The notes under the pieces were generated by a model. It saw nothing but the letters and a program-made list of their open reading frames with translations. It was not told where the DNA came from and did not search any database. From a virus, in IMG/VR virus record IMGVR_UViG_3300005910_000019, positions 1 through 32,715 of that record: 32,715 nucleotides of DNA. The stretch is one strand, 5' to 3'. A program made the position numbers and the translations under genes. The first letter of the stretch is position 1; every line of letters starts with the position of its first letter. Below are positions 23,014-31,171 of this stretch, one piece after another.

Positions 23014-23769
23014 ATGACAGCAACTAAAGATGTATTTTTTGTACTAGACACATTTAAAACAGAGTTAGAGGATAGAGGGTATAAGGTTCTGTATTTAGGA
23101 CTATATGGTTCTCAAAACTATAACCTACATGATAAAGAAAGTGATATTGATTGTAAAGCAATTATAATGCCATCACTACACGACATTATCTTTAGAAACA
23201 CAGTTAGTACAACGATAAACACAGAGTATGGAGACATAGATGTAAAAGATCTAGTTACTTTCTACAGCGTTATAAGGAAAGGTAACTTTAGTTACATAGA
23301 AGCAATGGCTACAAAATACTGGATAGGGAATCAAGCTATTAAAGACATGTTAGGTGGTTACGAAGTTAACTTAAAAAGTGTGGTAGGAGCGGCGCATGAA
23401 AAAAGAAAAGCAATGCTTCATGAATACCCAAGCAAAAAGAAAGAGTTTAAGAAATTTGGGTATGATCCAAAACAACTGCATCATATATTAAGACTTAACC
23501 ATATACTTGACAGTTTAGTATACTTAGGTGGCACATCTGCGTACATTACGTACGATGATGGTGATCCTGTCAAGAACTTCTTACTTACCTTAAAAAGAGG
23601 TACTAACGATACGATTGACACAGTAGAAAAGGCTGTTGACATGGCTGATGATATTATAGGTCAAATGAAAGAGCATTTACCAGATGATTATAAGTTTATA
23701 CCAACCGACGAGACTGAAGAGATTAGTTCTTTTATAGAAAACGAAATAGTAGAGGATTTAAAACAATGA
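23014..23769 (+). CDS. RlaP-like nucleotidyltransferase (pol-beta fold)
   Basis: A 251-residue protein. GLYGSQNYNLHDKESDIDCK (residues 29-48) is the pol-beta nucleotidyltransferase core: GS motif, then SDxD with two metal-binding Asp (44 and 46), and a third acidic residue in YGDIDVKDL near 75. The YxL between GS and SD and the later basic helical part (AAHEKRKAMLHEYP, LHHILRLNHILDSLVYL) match the RlaP family (RNA ligase-associated pol-beta), common in phages beside RNA repair genes. With the RNA ligase in this window this suggests modification or repair of RNA ends. The gene overlaps the phosphoesterase gene by four bases (ATGA). Confidence 0.82.
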   Translation: MTATKDVFFVLDTFKTELEDRGYKVLYLGLYGSQNYNLHDKESDIDCKAIIMPSLHDIIFRNTVSTTINTEYGDIDVKDLVTFYSVIRKGNFSYIEAMATKYWIGNQAIKDMLGGYEVNLKSVVGAAHEKRKAMLHEYPSKKKEFKKFGYDPKQLHHILRLNHILDSLVYLGGTSAYITYDDGDPVKNFLLTLKRGTNDTIDTVEKAVDMADDIIGQMKEHLPDDYKFIPTDETEEISSFIENEIVEDLKQ

Positions 23770-24293
23770 AGTATTACACAAGTGACTTGCACTTAGGTCA
23801 CGCTAATATAATAGAATATGAGAATAGACCTTTCAAAACAGTGGAAGAAATGGATCAAGCGCTTATAAACAATTGGAATAACAAGGTTAAAAAAGGAGAC
23901 GTAGTTTATATACTTGGAGACTTCGCTTTTTATAAAGAAGGAAAAAAGGTTAATAAAATATTACGCAAATTGAACGGACAGAAACATCTTATAAAAGGGA
24001 ATCATGATTACTTTCTAAAAGACAAAGAATTTGATGAGACCTTATTTGTTTCTGTATCCGATTACAAAGAAGTAAAAGACACAGGAGAAAGAGTTGTTCT
24101 ATTCCATTACCCAATAGCAGTATGGAACGGGCAGCATCATGATGTTATTCATTTATACGGACACATACATGGAAATCAAAATACAGAACATCCGCTTGAC
24201 ATTGCGCTAGAAAAAGCGTATAATGTAGGTGTAGATGTCAACAGCTTTGAGCCAGCAAGTTTAGATGAATTACTCGAGGTTCAAAATGGCTAA
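23766..24293 (+). CDS. Metallophosphoesterase (calcineurin-like)
   Basis: A 175-residue enzyme with a complete two-metal site: DLHLGH (Asp7, His9), GDFAFY, KGNHD, FHYPIAVW and YGHIHGN. It belongs to the small phage/bacterial phosphoesterases. Members remove phosphates or open cyclic phosphates on nucleotides or RNA ends. The four-base overlap with the nucleotidyltransferase and the presence of an RNA ligase make an RNA end-processing role reasonable but unproven. Confidence 0.9.
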   Translation: MKYYTSDLHLGHANIIEYENRPFKTVEEMDQALINNWNNKVKKGDVVYILGDFAFYKEGKKVNKILRKLNGQKHLIKGNHDYFLKDKEFDETLFVSVSDYKEVKDTGERVVLFHYPIAVWNGQHHDVIHLYGHIHGNQNTEHPLDIALEKAYNVGVDVNSFEPASLDELLEVQNG

Positions 24294-24822
24294 GACACCT
24301 AAAACAGTAGAGATGGAAAGACGTCTCAATAGTCACATATCAAAACAAGGAACCTTTCACTGCCCTGAGGTAACAATGGGCTGGTTTGGTAAAGAGAGAG
24401 TTGATTGGTTATCATACGACACAACCAAGACATTTAGATGTTTCGAAATCAAAGTAAGTAAGCGTGATTTCTACTCTGACTGCCATAACACTTTTGTAGG
24501 ACACTATAATTACTATGTAATGCCAAAAGAGTTATATGAGATTGTTAAAGAAGATGTTCCAAAACACATCGGAGTATTGGTAGAAAATGAATACCCATTT
24601 GACTATATGTGGGGATCTCCACTAAGTAGTATAAAAAAGGCTAAGAAGCAACCCTTGCAACTAGATGAAGAGGATGTAAAAGATTACCTTATAAGAAGTT
24701 TATACAGAGAATCTAGTAAGTATAGAAAAGATAAGGATTTAAAAAGGCAAAACAAGAATCTAAAAGCGAACCTAGCGAGAGTCAAAAAATTGCTCACGTT
24801 ATGCAGAGAGAGAGCGAAATAA
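24286..24822 (+). CDS. PD-(D/E)XK-type nuclease, MmcB-like
   Basis: A 178-residue protein. The start at 24286 follows GAGGT and overlaps the phosphoesterase stop by 8 bases; the frame could extend to 24265. It shows a PD-(D/E)XK core: VDWLSYDTTKTFRCFEIKVSKRDFYSD, with Asp, then E-x-K, and HYNYYVMPKELY in the last strand. The 'EIKVSxxDFxxD ... Y.NYYVMP' layout resembles MmcB-like DNA repair nucleases. The C-terminal 50 residues are a basic helix. It may process DNA during replication or recombination, as it precedes a DUF1351 gene. Confidence 0.75.
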   Translation: MAKTPKTVEMERRLNSHISKQGTFHCPEVTMGWFGKERVDWLSYDTTKTFRCFEIKVSKRDFYSDCHNTFVGHYNYYVMPKELYEIVKEDVPKHIGVLVENEYPFDYMWGSPLSSIKKAKKQPLQLDEEDVKDYLIRSLYRESSKYRKDKDLKRQNKNLKANLARVKKLLTLCRERAK

Positions 24823-24823
24823 T

Positions 24824-25780
24824 ATGGCGGCAAAGAAGATGGAAAAACCAGTACTGCTTGTACCAGTACATGCTAAGATTAAAACTATAGGATTAGTGGA
24901 AGACAATATTTCCGAAGCTAAAGAATATGCATTAGAGTTAAATAAATATTACTCTACACTTGTATTTACCAAAACTCAGGTAGCAGATGCTAAGAAAGAA
25001 CGAGCAGCAGTTAATACAACAAAGAAGAAAATAGGGGCTTATAGAAAGAGCATTATTGCTGAATATAAAAGACCTATTGATTTGTTCGAAAGCACAGCAA
25101 AAGAAACAGAGAAGATATTAGAAGAAACTTCATCATTCATAGATGTTCAAGTAAAGAAGTATGAAGACGAAGTAAAAGCAAAGAAGAAAGAAAAAATAGA
25201 AAAACTGTTCAAAAAAGAAGCAGGTAAATTAACAGAATTTGTTAAGTTCGAAGATGTCTTTGACGAGAAATGGCTTAACGTAACTGTACTTATGCCAAAG
25301 GTAACTGTTCAACTTAATGATAGACTAAATGTAATTAGAACGGACATGAATGCCATAGGGCAACTAAATAGTCCCTTCGAAACCGAACTTGTGAATATAT
25401 ACACAAAAACATTAGATCTAGGTCACGTTATCATGGAGGACACAAGACTAAAAGAGCAAAAAGCAAGTATGGACAGATTAAAAGAAGAACAAGAAGAAGC
25501 AGATAGAAAAGCTCAAGAGGCCAAGGAGATCAGAGAAAAAAATGCTGATATTGCTTCGGCACAGGCCAATCTTGCAAAGGCAGAGGACATTTCTCCAGAA
25601 GCGATGGAAGAGGCCAAGGCTATATTACAAGATGTAGAACAAAGACCTATAATAAGCCAGACTATATTATTTAGAACGGCTTTGAGGATAATGGGGACAG
25701 ATACACAAATGAAACAACTTAAGAAATTCCTATTAGATAGCAACATGAAATATGAAAAGATAGAAGAGGAGGTGGAATAA
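24824..25780 (+). CDS. DUF1351 family protein
   Basis: A 318-residue protein with long coiled-coil helices. The segment AVNTTKKKIGAYRKSIIAEYKRPIDLFE near residues 65-95 and the following coiled coil are typical of DUF1351, found in Firmicute phages, usually close to single-strand annealing or recombination genes. A second Glu/Lys/Ala-rich coiled coil spans about 205-255. The C-terminal part (ILFRTALRIMGTDTQMKQLKKFLLDSNMKYE) is an all-helical cap. Its biochemical role is not established; a recombination or replication link is suggested by the family context. Confidence 0.82.
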   Translation: MAAKKMEKPVLLVPVHAKIKTIGLVEDNISEAKEYALELNKYYSTLVFTKTQVADAKKERAAVNTTKKKIGAYRKSIIAEYKRPIDLFESTAKETEKILEETSSFIDVQVKKYEDEVKAKKKEKIEKLFKKEAGKLTEFVKFEDVFDEKWLNVTVLMPKVTVQLNDRLNVIRTDMNAIGQLNSPFETELVNIYTKTLDLGHVIMEDTRLKEQKASMDRLKEEQEEADRKAQEAKEIREKNADIASAQANLAKAEDISPEAMEEAKAILQDVEQRPIISQTILFRTALRIMGTDTQMKQLKKFLLDSNMKYEKIEEEVE

Positions 25781-25781
25781 C

Positions 25782-26201
25782 ATGGGACCAGATATGAATA
25801 GCACTATGCATAATTGCACAGTATCAGTTGACAGTTGTGCTGATTTTGGTGGACTACTTGTTTCAGACGGAAATTTAGGACTGAGCTGGACACAACCTAA
25901 AAAAGAGATTAATCTTCCTGAGCATTATGTCATCAACAAAAAGGTGGTTATGCTTCAGTGGAAAGACGGAGAAAAAACAATCTTAAAATTAACAAAAGAC
26001 GACAACTTCAATCTAAGATTAGGATTCTTAATAGCATACTTTCAAGAAACATCAGGATTATCAAAATCTAAAGCAAATAAATACTTAGACGCATTAGAAG
26101 AATCAGAAGTAGCAGTTAGAAAAGTTAAGAAAATAGCATCACCAGACGAGTTAGAAACTTTCTTTGAAGATCTAGTAGGTATGGTAGACACATCAGCATA
26201 G
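25782..26201 (+). CDS. Hypothetical protein
   Basis: 139 residues, starting one base after the DUF1351 stop with GAGGAGGTGG as ribosome site. The middle has a small beta part (KKVVMLQWKDGEKTILKLTKDDNFNLRLGFLIAYF), reminiscent of proteins in which a short strand hairpin precedes helices, and a helical C-terminus. Not assigned to a family. Confidence 0.72.
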   Translation: MGPDMNSTMHNCTVSVDSCADFGGLLVSDGNLGLSWTQPKKEINLPEHYVINKKVVMLQWKDGEKTILKLTKDDNFNLRLGFLIAYFQETSGLSKSKANKYLDALEESEVAVRKVKKIASPDELETFFEDLVGMVDTSA

Positions 26202-26222
26202 AAGAAGGGAAGGTTGATTAAT

Positions 26223-26501
26223 ATGGCAGGAATAGCAATAACACCACCAGCTGCACCATCAATGGAATTAGTAGACCAACCGGTTCTACCAGTACTTCCT
26301 ATTAAAAAGAAATATCAAAAGGAAAATACTAGAACTAAAGACATTGGAGCCAATGCCGCAAAAAAACTTAAGAAGATAAAATACCTAGAGGACAGACTTC
26401 AAAACATGCACTATAAAGGTGTTTATGTAAGTAGTAAAATGGAGAACGCAGTTAAAGATAAAATAGAACACATAAAAAATACTATGAAAAGAGTTGATTA
26501 G
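26223..26501 (+). CDS. Small basic hypothetical protein
   Basis: 92 residues. The ATG at 26223 is preferred over the TTG at 26214, as a purine-rich site (GAAGGGAAGG) precedes it. A Pro/Ala-rich N-terminus is followed by a Lys-rich helical region (IKKKYQKENTRTKD, AAKKLKKIKYLEDRL). Not recognised. Confidence 0.65.
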   Translation: MAGIAITPPAAPSMELVDQPVLPVLPIKKKYQKENTRTKDIGANAAKKLKKIKYLEDRLQNMHYKGVYVSSKMENAVKDKIEHIKNTMKRVD

Positions 26502-26502
26502 T

Positions 26503-26727
26503 ATGCAAACATGTTGCCCGAATTGTGGAGAGAATTACTGGACCATAGACGGAACAGTGGACCATTGTTTTAGATGTGGTTATGACCGTATTGAATCAGC
26601 GAAGAATAGACTTACCAGAGAGAACAATGCACCTACTGGATGGATATGTCCTGTGTGTGGATCTGGAGTAAGTCCATATAAGGACTCTTGCCCGGATTGT
26701 AGAAGATGGGATGTGACGTGTTATTAA
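26503..26727 (+). CDS. Double zinc-ribbon protein
   Basis: 74 residues with four CxxC knuckles: CPNC, CFRC, CPVC and CPDC, which form two zinc ribbons (residues 4-25 and 47-70). Such proteins bind nucleic acids or serve as adaptors. The ATG at 26503 follows the previous stop by one base. The partner is unknown. Confidence 0.75.
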   Translation: MQTCCPNCGENYWTIDGTVDHCFRCGYDRIESAKNRLTRENNAPTGWICPVCGSGVSPYKDSCPDCRRWDVTCY

Positions 26728-26752
26728 TGATAATGAAGTAATAATCGCTGAA

Positions 26753-26935
26753 TTGACCGCAGAGTTAGATGCTGCAAACGCAAAACTAGAAAAGTATGAA
26801 GGTATGAGAACCAGAGAAGAAGTAGAAGAAAAAATGGAATACGTTAGTGATACATGCCTTCCAGTGTCGCCTGTACATCAGCTATCGTGTAGCTGGCAGG
26901 TTAACATAGCCCTTGACTGGGTGTTAGGAGAGTAA
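26753..26935 (+). CDS. Small hypothetical protein, start uncertain
   Basis: About 60 residues. The first possible start in the frame is a TTG at 26753 without a good ribosome site; an ATT further upstream is also possible. The N-terminal half is a coiled-coil-like helix (ELDAANAKLEKYEGM), the C-terminal half contains Cys and Trp residues. It may be translated by coupling to the zinc-ribbon gene. Not recognised. Confidence 0.5.
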   Translation: MTAELDAANAKLEKYEGMRTREEVEEKMEYVSDTCLPVSPVHQLSCSWQVNIALDWVLGE

Positions 26936-26938
26936 AGT

Positions 26939-27742
26939 ATGTTAACAGAAGAAAACCTTGATATAACTAGTGAGTATATGAAAATCATGTGTGACTTCTA
27001 TGGTGAAGACCAAATTAACATACAAAAGGTAGCCGATAGTGAAAGACGAAAGCTACATAACTATAGAGATATAAGTATTGACAACAAAGAAGCAATGGAA
27101 GAGAAGTCGGTTGTTTGTGAAAACGGCGCTGAAGAGGCTATTATGGCAATGTTAACTAACGACCTTAAACTAGAAATAGACCACTCACTTAATATAATAA
27201 ATAAGGTCAGAGAAGATTTAGCATTACCAACAACAACCAAGTTTATGTATATACCAGCCAATGATTTAGTTGGATTCAGAAAGATGGCATGCAAATCATT
27301 TGCATTGTTTACCCCGTTCACATACGACAGCATTATAAATAAATGCATCTCTCACAAACTTCGAAGCTCTTTAGAAGATACGCCAAGCACATGGTATGAT
27401 GTGGATCACATATTCGCATTTGATTTTGATGCAAAATACATAGTACGTGAATATTTAGATAATATGTACATACATATAAAATTACCAATAGGTGACATGT
27501 TTATAAAAACAACATACGAAAAGAAATGCTTATTAAATTATACAGATAAAATAGATAGCTTGTACAAACAAGTATTACAAAAAGAAAAGCTTCTTAAAAA
27601 TGAGGCGTTCGTAAAGAACTCCCCAAGAGATGTATATAAACAATCTTGTGAGGCATACAGCACACTTATAAGAGAGTTAGAAGCATATAGGTCCATAATG
27701 GGCGTATTACCAAAGTATAAAGAGTTTAAAGAGGGTTATTAA
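26939..27742 (+). CDS. Hypothetical protein, 267 residues
   Basis: A mostly helical protein with an acidic N-terminus. A central mixed region carries TKFMYIPANDLVGFRKMACKS and a FAFDFDAKYIVREYL segment. The C-terminal third is a long helix pair. No catalytic motif or family was recognised. It is the longest unassigned gene of this early block and starts 3 bases after the preceding stop with TAGGAGAG upstream. Confidence 0.75.
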   Translation: MLTEENLDITSEYMKIMCDFYGEDQINIQKVADSERRKLHNYRDISIDNKEAMEEKSVVCENGAEEAIMAMLTNDLKLEIDHSLNIINKVREDLALPTTTKFMYIPANDLVGFRKMACKSFALFTPFTYDSIINKCISHKLRSSLEDTPSTWYDVDHIFAFDFDAKYIVREYLDNMYIHIKLPIGDMFIKTTYEKKCLLNYTDKIDSLYKQVLQKEKLLKNEAFVKNSPRDVYKQSCEAYSTLIRELEAYRSIMGVLPKYKEFKEGY

Positions 27743-27757
27743 AGGAGATGAAATAAT

Positions 27758-28189
27758 ATGGAAATTAAAGTAGTAATGGAGAAAGAAGTTTACGAAAGCG
27801 ATATGCATAAAATGTTTGAAAGCCTAAGTGACGAAAAGAAAGAAGCAATCGTTAAAGAAGCCTTCAAAGAATGGTTTGCAAGTGATAACTTTAGAGAAAA
27901 AAGTACTGGGAGTTATAGCAGCACTAAAGAATTGACATCTAAAGGTGAGTTTGTGAACGATATTGTAAAAACATTGAAGAAAGACCTTGACAAGTACTAT
28001 GAAGATGTGATATTATCTGAAGAGGATATTGTTAAAGTGAAAGACGAATGTGTTGATCACATTAGAAAGAACATAGGGAACATAACAGCACACGCCATGT
28101 CTCGTTCAATAACAGATAAAATATTTCAGGACAGAGACCAATTAAAATGGGATATTGTTAGTGAGATTAGACAGAGCAATCAATACTAA
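27758..28189 (+). CDS. Hypothetical acidic protein
   Basis: 143 residues, highly charged and helical (MEIKVVMEKEVYESDMHKMF...). The pattern of alternating helices with SLSDEKKEAIVKEAFKEWF resembles small phage proteins with unknown role. AAGGAGATG precedes the ATG. Not assigned. Confidence 0.72.
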   Translation: MEIKVVMEKEVYESDMHKMFESLSDEKKEAIVKEAFKEWFASDNFREKSTGSYSSTKELTSKGEFVNDIVKTLKKDLDKYYEDVILSEEDIVKVKDECVDHIRKNIGNITAHAMSRSITDKIFQDRDQLKWDIVSEIRQSNQY

Positions 28190-28201
28190 AGAGGTGGAAC
28201 A

Positions 28202-28387
28202 ATGAGATTTTACGTAGAGTATTGTGACTTAGCAATGTTTGTAATAGACACAGATGAAAAAGGGCCGTTGTATTCTTATGATGTAGAAGACGCCGCAGAT
28301 ATAACAGATCCAGTTACACAAATGATGTTGTGGGAAACAGGGCACAACACTATGGAGAAAACACTAGTCTACACAAAGAAAAACTAA
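28202..28387 (+). CDS. Small acidic hypothetical protein
   Basis: 61 residues, with many Asp, Tyr and Val (MRFYVEYCDLAMFVIDTDEKG). Preceded by AGAGGTGG. Size, charge and location fit early phage proteins that act on host factors. Not recognised. Confidence 0.65.
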   Translation: MRFYVEYCDLAMFVIDTDEKGPLYSYDVEDAADITDPVTQMMLWETGHNTMEKTLVYTKKN

Positions 28388-28397
28388 GGAGACTCGT

Positions 28398-28595
28398 ATG
28401 AATGACAAAACAAGTATTATAATAGTAAGAGACGAAATGATTAAACTAATGGATAGCCTAGCTATACCAGATGAAGATAGAGAAGAGATATCCGAAGATA
28501 TGGGCTGCTTCATGCAAGACGAACAGCACTATAATGCTAACATAAAGATATTGAAGAAGACAGCCAACTTCCAAAAAAAATGGTATAACCAATAG
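28398..28595 (+). CDS. Small hypothetical protein
   Basis: 65 residues, helical; contains IPDEDREEISEDMGCFMQDEQ. AAGGAGAC lies ahead of the ATG. No family recognised. Confidence 0.65.
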   Translation: MNDKTSIIIVRDEMIKLMDSLAIPDEDREEISEDMGCFMQDEQHYNANIKILKKTANFQKKWYNQ

Positions 28596-28637
28596 TACCA
28601 AGAACAAAGATATATGTAAAGAAAGGAGACTAAAATT

Positions 28638-28838
28638 ATGACAGGACAAGTAAAATGGTTTAATGACTTAAAAGGATTTGGATTTATAACTGGAACAGAC
28701 GGAACAGATTATTTCGTGCATTTCTCTCAAATTCAAGGCGAAGGCTTCAAGACTTTAAAAGAGAATCAAGAAGTTACATTTGAATTAGAAGAAAGCGACA
28801 AAGGACCACAAGCAATAAACGTTAACGCAGTAGTATAA
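28638..28838 (+). CDS. Cold-shock domain protein (CspA family)
   Basis: A 66-residue five-stranded OB-fold protein. It has the RNA-binding motifs RNP1 (KGFGFI, residues 13-18) and RNP2 (YFVHFS), starts with [15 protein letters not shown] and ends with [11 protein letters not shown]. Members bind single-stranded RNA/DNA and prevent RNA hairpins. A phage-encoded copy could act as an RNA chaperone for the many structured RNAs in this genome. An AAGGAGAC ribosome site and a 42-base upstream gap separate it from the previous gene; a terminator follows. Confidence 0.95.
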   Translation: MTGQVKWFNDLKGFGFITGTDGTDYFVHFSQIQGEGFKTLKENQEVTFELEESDKGPQAINVNAVV

Positions 28839-28878
28839 CTATGGCATAAAGCGAGAGATGATTAAGTCTCTGTAAAAT

Positions 28879-28903
28879 ATAGAGGGGCTTATGGCCTCTT
28901 TTA
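28879..28903 (+). terminator. Rho-independent terminator after the cold-shock gene
   Basis: AGAGG and CCTCT pair around GGCTTATGG, followed by TTTA. It closes the short cold-shock unit. The T-run is short, so some read-through is likely. Confidence 0.55.
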
Positions 28904-28925
28904 CTTATAAAAAAGGAGAGATAAT

Positions 28926-29321
28926 ATGACAGACAAAGAATTTGAAACAGATTTTCCAGTGGCTGCGGCAGCTGAAAGAAATAACGGTAGAAGAGTTGAC
29001 GGCATAACTCTGCTTATTATGATTAGAGATGGTGAGATAGAAGATGGAACTAAGATCTTGATTTTTAATGATCGGGACGAAGAGAGCCCTATTATATGCA
29101 TTAAAGGAAAATTAAAATGGCGAGATCTACCAGAAAGATTTGTTCAATATAATACTTTTATTGACAATGAGTTTGTAATCATAAAAAACAAAAATGAGAA
29201 GGTGGAGAAGTTGGAAACACAATCGGAATACGGTAGTGGTGCTAGTGATTATGATATTATAGAAAAAATCAACGAACTAGTCGTAATCATAAATGAATTG
29301 AAGGGCTCTAAAAATGTTTAA
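28926..29321 (+). CDS. Hypothetical protein
   Basis: 131 residues. The N-terminal 85 residues look like a compact alpha/beta unit (DGITLLIMIRDGEIEDGTKILIFND...PIICIKGKLKWRDL), similar in shape to small phage proteins that begin 'M-x-x-R-D-G-E-I-x-x-G-T-K-I'. The C-terminus is a helix for oligomerisation. AAGGAGAG precedes the start. Function unknown. Confidence 0.72.
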   Translation: MTDKEFETDFPVAAAAERNNGRRVDGITLLIMIRDGEIEDGTKILIFNDRDEESPIICIKGKLKWRDLPERFVQYNTFIDNEFVIIKNKNEKVEKLETQSEYGSGASDYDIIEKINELVVIINELKGSKNV

Positions 29322-29490
29322 TGAACTAATTAAATGGTTGGAAGAACAATTAGACGAAGCAGGAAGACATTATATGTCGGGGGACGACGAAGAATCAAAA
29401 ATACATAACGACAAGATAGACATGATAGTACATTCTTATATCCATGTGTTATGCCATATTGATCCTGAATATAATATAGAGGAGAAATAA
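29314..29490 (+). CDS. Small acidic helical protein (58 residues)
   Basis: An ATG at 29314 overlaps the stop of the previous gene by 8 bases and opens a frame of 58 codons to TAA at 29490, one base before the next ATG. The product starts MFNELIKWLEEQLDEAG and is rich in Asp, Glu and His. The tight packing between neighbours is the main support. Not recognised. Confidence 0.65.
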   Translation: MFNELIKWLEEQLDEAGRHYMSGDDEESKIHNDKIDMIVHSYIHVLCHIDPEYNIEEK

Positions 29491-29491
29491 T

Positions 29492-29677
29492 ATGTTAGAT
29501 AAAAAGATGAAGAAATACATAACAGACCTCGATACTAATGTAAGAACTATGGGCTTGTTGAGCTGTATAAAATGTGTTAACGAAACACCTGAGTTTGTAC
29601 AAGGAATGTTAGACGCAATCTTCGAAAAATCTCTGGAGAGTATAGAGTTAATTTATAAAATAGAGGGGAAGAAATAA
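29492..29677 (+). CDS. Small helical hypothetical protein
   Basis: 61 residues (MLDKKMKKYITDLDTNVRTMG...), two predicted helices and one Cys pair, CIKC. Preceded by GAGGAG. No family seen. Confidence 0.65.
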   Translation: MLDKKMKKYITDLDTNVRTMGLLSCIKCVNETPEFVQGMLDAIFEKSLESIELIYKIEGKK

Positions 29678-29678
29678 T

Positions 29679-30017
29679 ATGGATAAATTCGAGATGGTTC
29701 AAAAAATGCGACAACTGCATGAGTTATTAGCAGATACTAAAATGAGTGAAATATACTTTAACGAGTATAAACACAGAATAAACAAAGATAACAATGCTAT
29801 ATTATATGTTGTACCAAACTCAGAAATGAGACAAAACTTATTTAGATTTTTTGTAGACGGCGGAGCTGTACTAAATAGAACACCTTGGTGCGCCAATTTC
29901 TGCGGGCAAACAATATACGTAACTACTGTAGAGGAAAGACAAATGGGAAGAGAGTTCGGACATGTTGTATTTATATATGACCTCGATGAATATTACGGAA
30001 GGGATGAAGAAAAATGA
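29679..30017 (+). CDS. Hypothetical protein, ATPase-like fragment shape
   Basis: 112 residues. The middle reads NNAILYVVPNSEMRQNLFRFF, followed by FCGQTIYVTTVEERQMGREF and HVVFIYDLDEYYG. The order strand-helix-strand ending in an acidic strand (VVFIYDLDE) resembles the Walker B half of a small P-loop or phage terminase-like domain, but no P-loop is present. Role unknown. GAGGGGAAG precedes the start. Confidence 0.7.
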   Translation: MDKFEMVQKMRQLHELLADTKMSEIYFNEYKHRINKDNNAILYVVPNSEMRQNLFRFFVDGGAVLNRTPWCANFCGQTIYVTTVEERQMGREFGHVVFIYDLDEYYGRDEEK

Positions 30018-30340
30018 AAAGTTATTTAGGAGAATGGGAAGTTAGAATCATGGCCATGGCAACATCTTTTAATAAAAGAGTATTCATGTTTAAAAACACA
30101 AGTACTCACACAACATTTTTAACACATGAAGGATTGCAAAGAACTTTCGAACACGGCATGGAAAAAGACGAAAACGAAGTCTATTTTGCAGAGATGGAAG
30201 AAGAGCAGTTACAAGCCCTTGCTAACGCGATGGCTACTGCTGGTATTAAGACACCTAACGATAGTAAAAACGAGGGTCTATTAGAAGCCACAAGATATCA
30301 TTTGGAAGATACTAGAACGCTATTAAAGTTAAACAAGTAA
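30014..30340 (+). CDS. Hypothetical protein
   Basis: 108 residues, overlapping the previous gene by four bases (ATGA). The sequence has one strand-rich N-terminal part (RVFMFKNTSTHTTFLTHEG) and an acidic helix with EMEEEQLQALANAMATAG. A second ATG at 30050 is possible with AGGAG further upstream. Not recognised. Confidence 0.68.
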   Translation: MKSYLGEWEVRIMAMATSFNKRVFMFKNTSTHTTFLTHEGLQRTFEHGMEKDENEVYFAEMEEEQLQALANAMATAGIKTPNDSKNEGLLEATRYHLEDTRTLLKLNK

Positions 30341-30352
30341 GGAGGGCTAGAT

Positions 30353-30667
30353 ATGTTTAGATTTGAGATAAAAGGAAAAACAAATAACGTATTAAACATA
30401 AACGATGATACAGATTATAGGTACGATCATGCATCGTATAATATAGAAATAGAAAGCCCTTACATAACATTAGAGCATGTAGGCAGAGATTGGGTACTAA
30501 CAATAGATAACGACTATTATCAGTTTGTAAAGAGCTTCTTCGCTAAACACAGTGCTGATAGATTCCTGCACAACAATAAGATAAAAGAGTTCGACTATGT
30601 ATCAAGTAGCGGAAAATCCTACAAAAAGAAATGGGACACAAAGAGACAAGGGTATTATAAAATATGA
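30353..30667 (+). CDS. Hypothetical protein
   Basis: 104 residues, Tyr- and Asp-rich with a strand-dominated N-terminus (MFRFEIKGKTNNVLNIND...) and a basic C-terminus. AAGGAGGG upstream. The stop overlaps the next start by four bases. No family recognised. Confidence 0.7.
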   Translation: MFRFEIKGKTNNVLNINDDTDYRYDHASYNIEIESPYITLEHVGRDWVLTIDNDYYQFVKSFFAKHSADRFLHNNKIKEFDYVSSSGKSYKKKWDTKRQGYYKI

Positions 30668-30897
30668 AAGACTTCACTACAGAAGAATACATACAAAATG
30701 CTATAAAGACATTAGCGAGTAATAATGCCCCAGCTTACAAGAGGCAATATATAGGAACTATAGAAGAGATCGACTATGTATGTAGAATGTTAGGCGACGG
30801 TTTAACAGATGAAGATAGAAACGATCTAAAAGATAAGGGCCACATTAAGAAGCACAGTATTATATTTATAAAAGATTTTCCATTACCACGTTATTAA
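30664..30897 (+). CDS. Small hypothetical protein
   Basis: 77 residues, helical N-terminus (FTTEEYIQNAIKTLASNN) and charged C-terminal part. Translationally coupled to the gene before it through ATGA. Not recognised. Confidence 0.68.
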   Translation: MKDFTTEEYIQNAIKTLASNNAPAYKRQYIGTIEEIDYVCRMLGDGLTDEDRNDLKDKGHIKKHSIIFIKDFPLPRY

Positions 30898-30911
30898 GAA
30901 GGAGAGATAAT

Positions 30912-31169
30912 ATGAATTTATGGATAAGAAGTCAAGATAGAAAGACTTTAGAACGTGTAGACAGTGTAACACTAGACAACAATAGGGTTGTCACAAGAGA
31001 TTGGGAGAGAGAATTGGGAGATTATAAAACAGAAAAAAGAGCATTAGAAGTTATGGATGAAATACAAAGCGTACTACTCAATTTTGATAAAGTAGGTTAC
31101 ACCGACCCATACAAAAATGTGTACACAGGCGGTAATTTCTGTATTTATGAAATGCCGAAGGGGAGATAA
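30912..31169 (+). CDS. Small hypothetical protein, phage early type
   Basis: 85 residues starting MNLWIRSQDRKTLERVDSV. The opening, followed by LGDYKTEKRALEVMDEIQ and a final FCIYEMPKG, matches a widespread small phage/Firmicute protein pattern ('W-I-R-S-Q-D ... L-G-x-Y-x-x-x-x-R-A-x-E-V-L-D-E-I ... Y-x-M-P') of unknown function. AGAAGGAGAG is the ribosome site. Confidence 0.78.
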   Translation: MNLWIRSQDRKTLERVDSVTLDNNRVVTRDWERELGDYKTEKRALEVMDEIQSVLLNFDKVGYTDPYKNVYTGGNFCIYEMPKGR

Positions 31170-31171
31170 TT

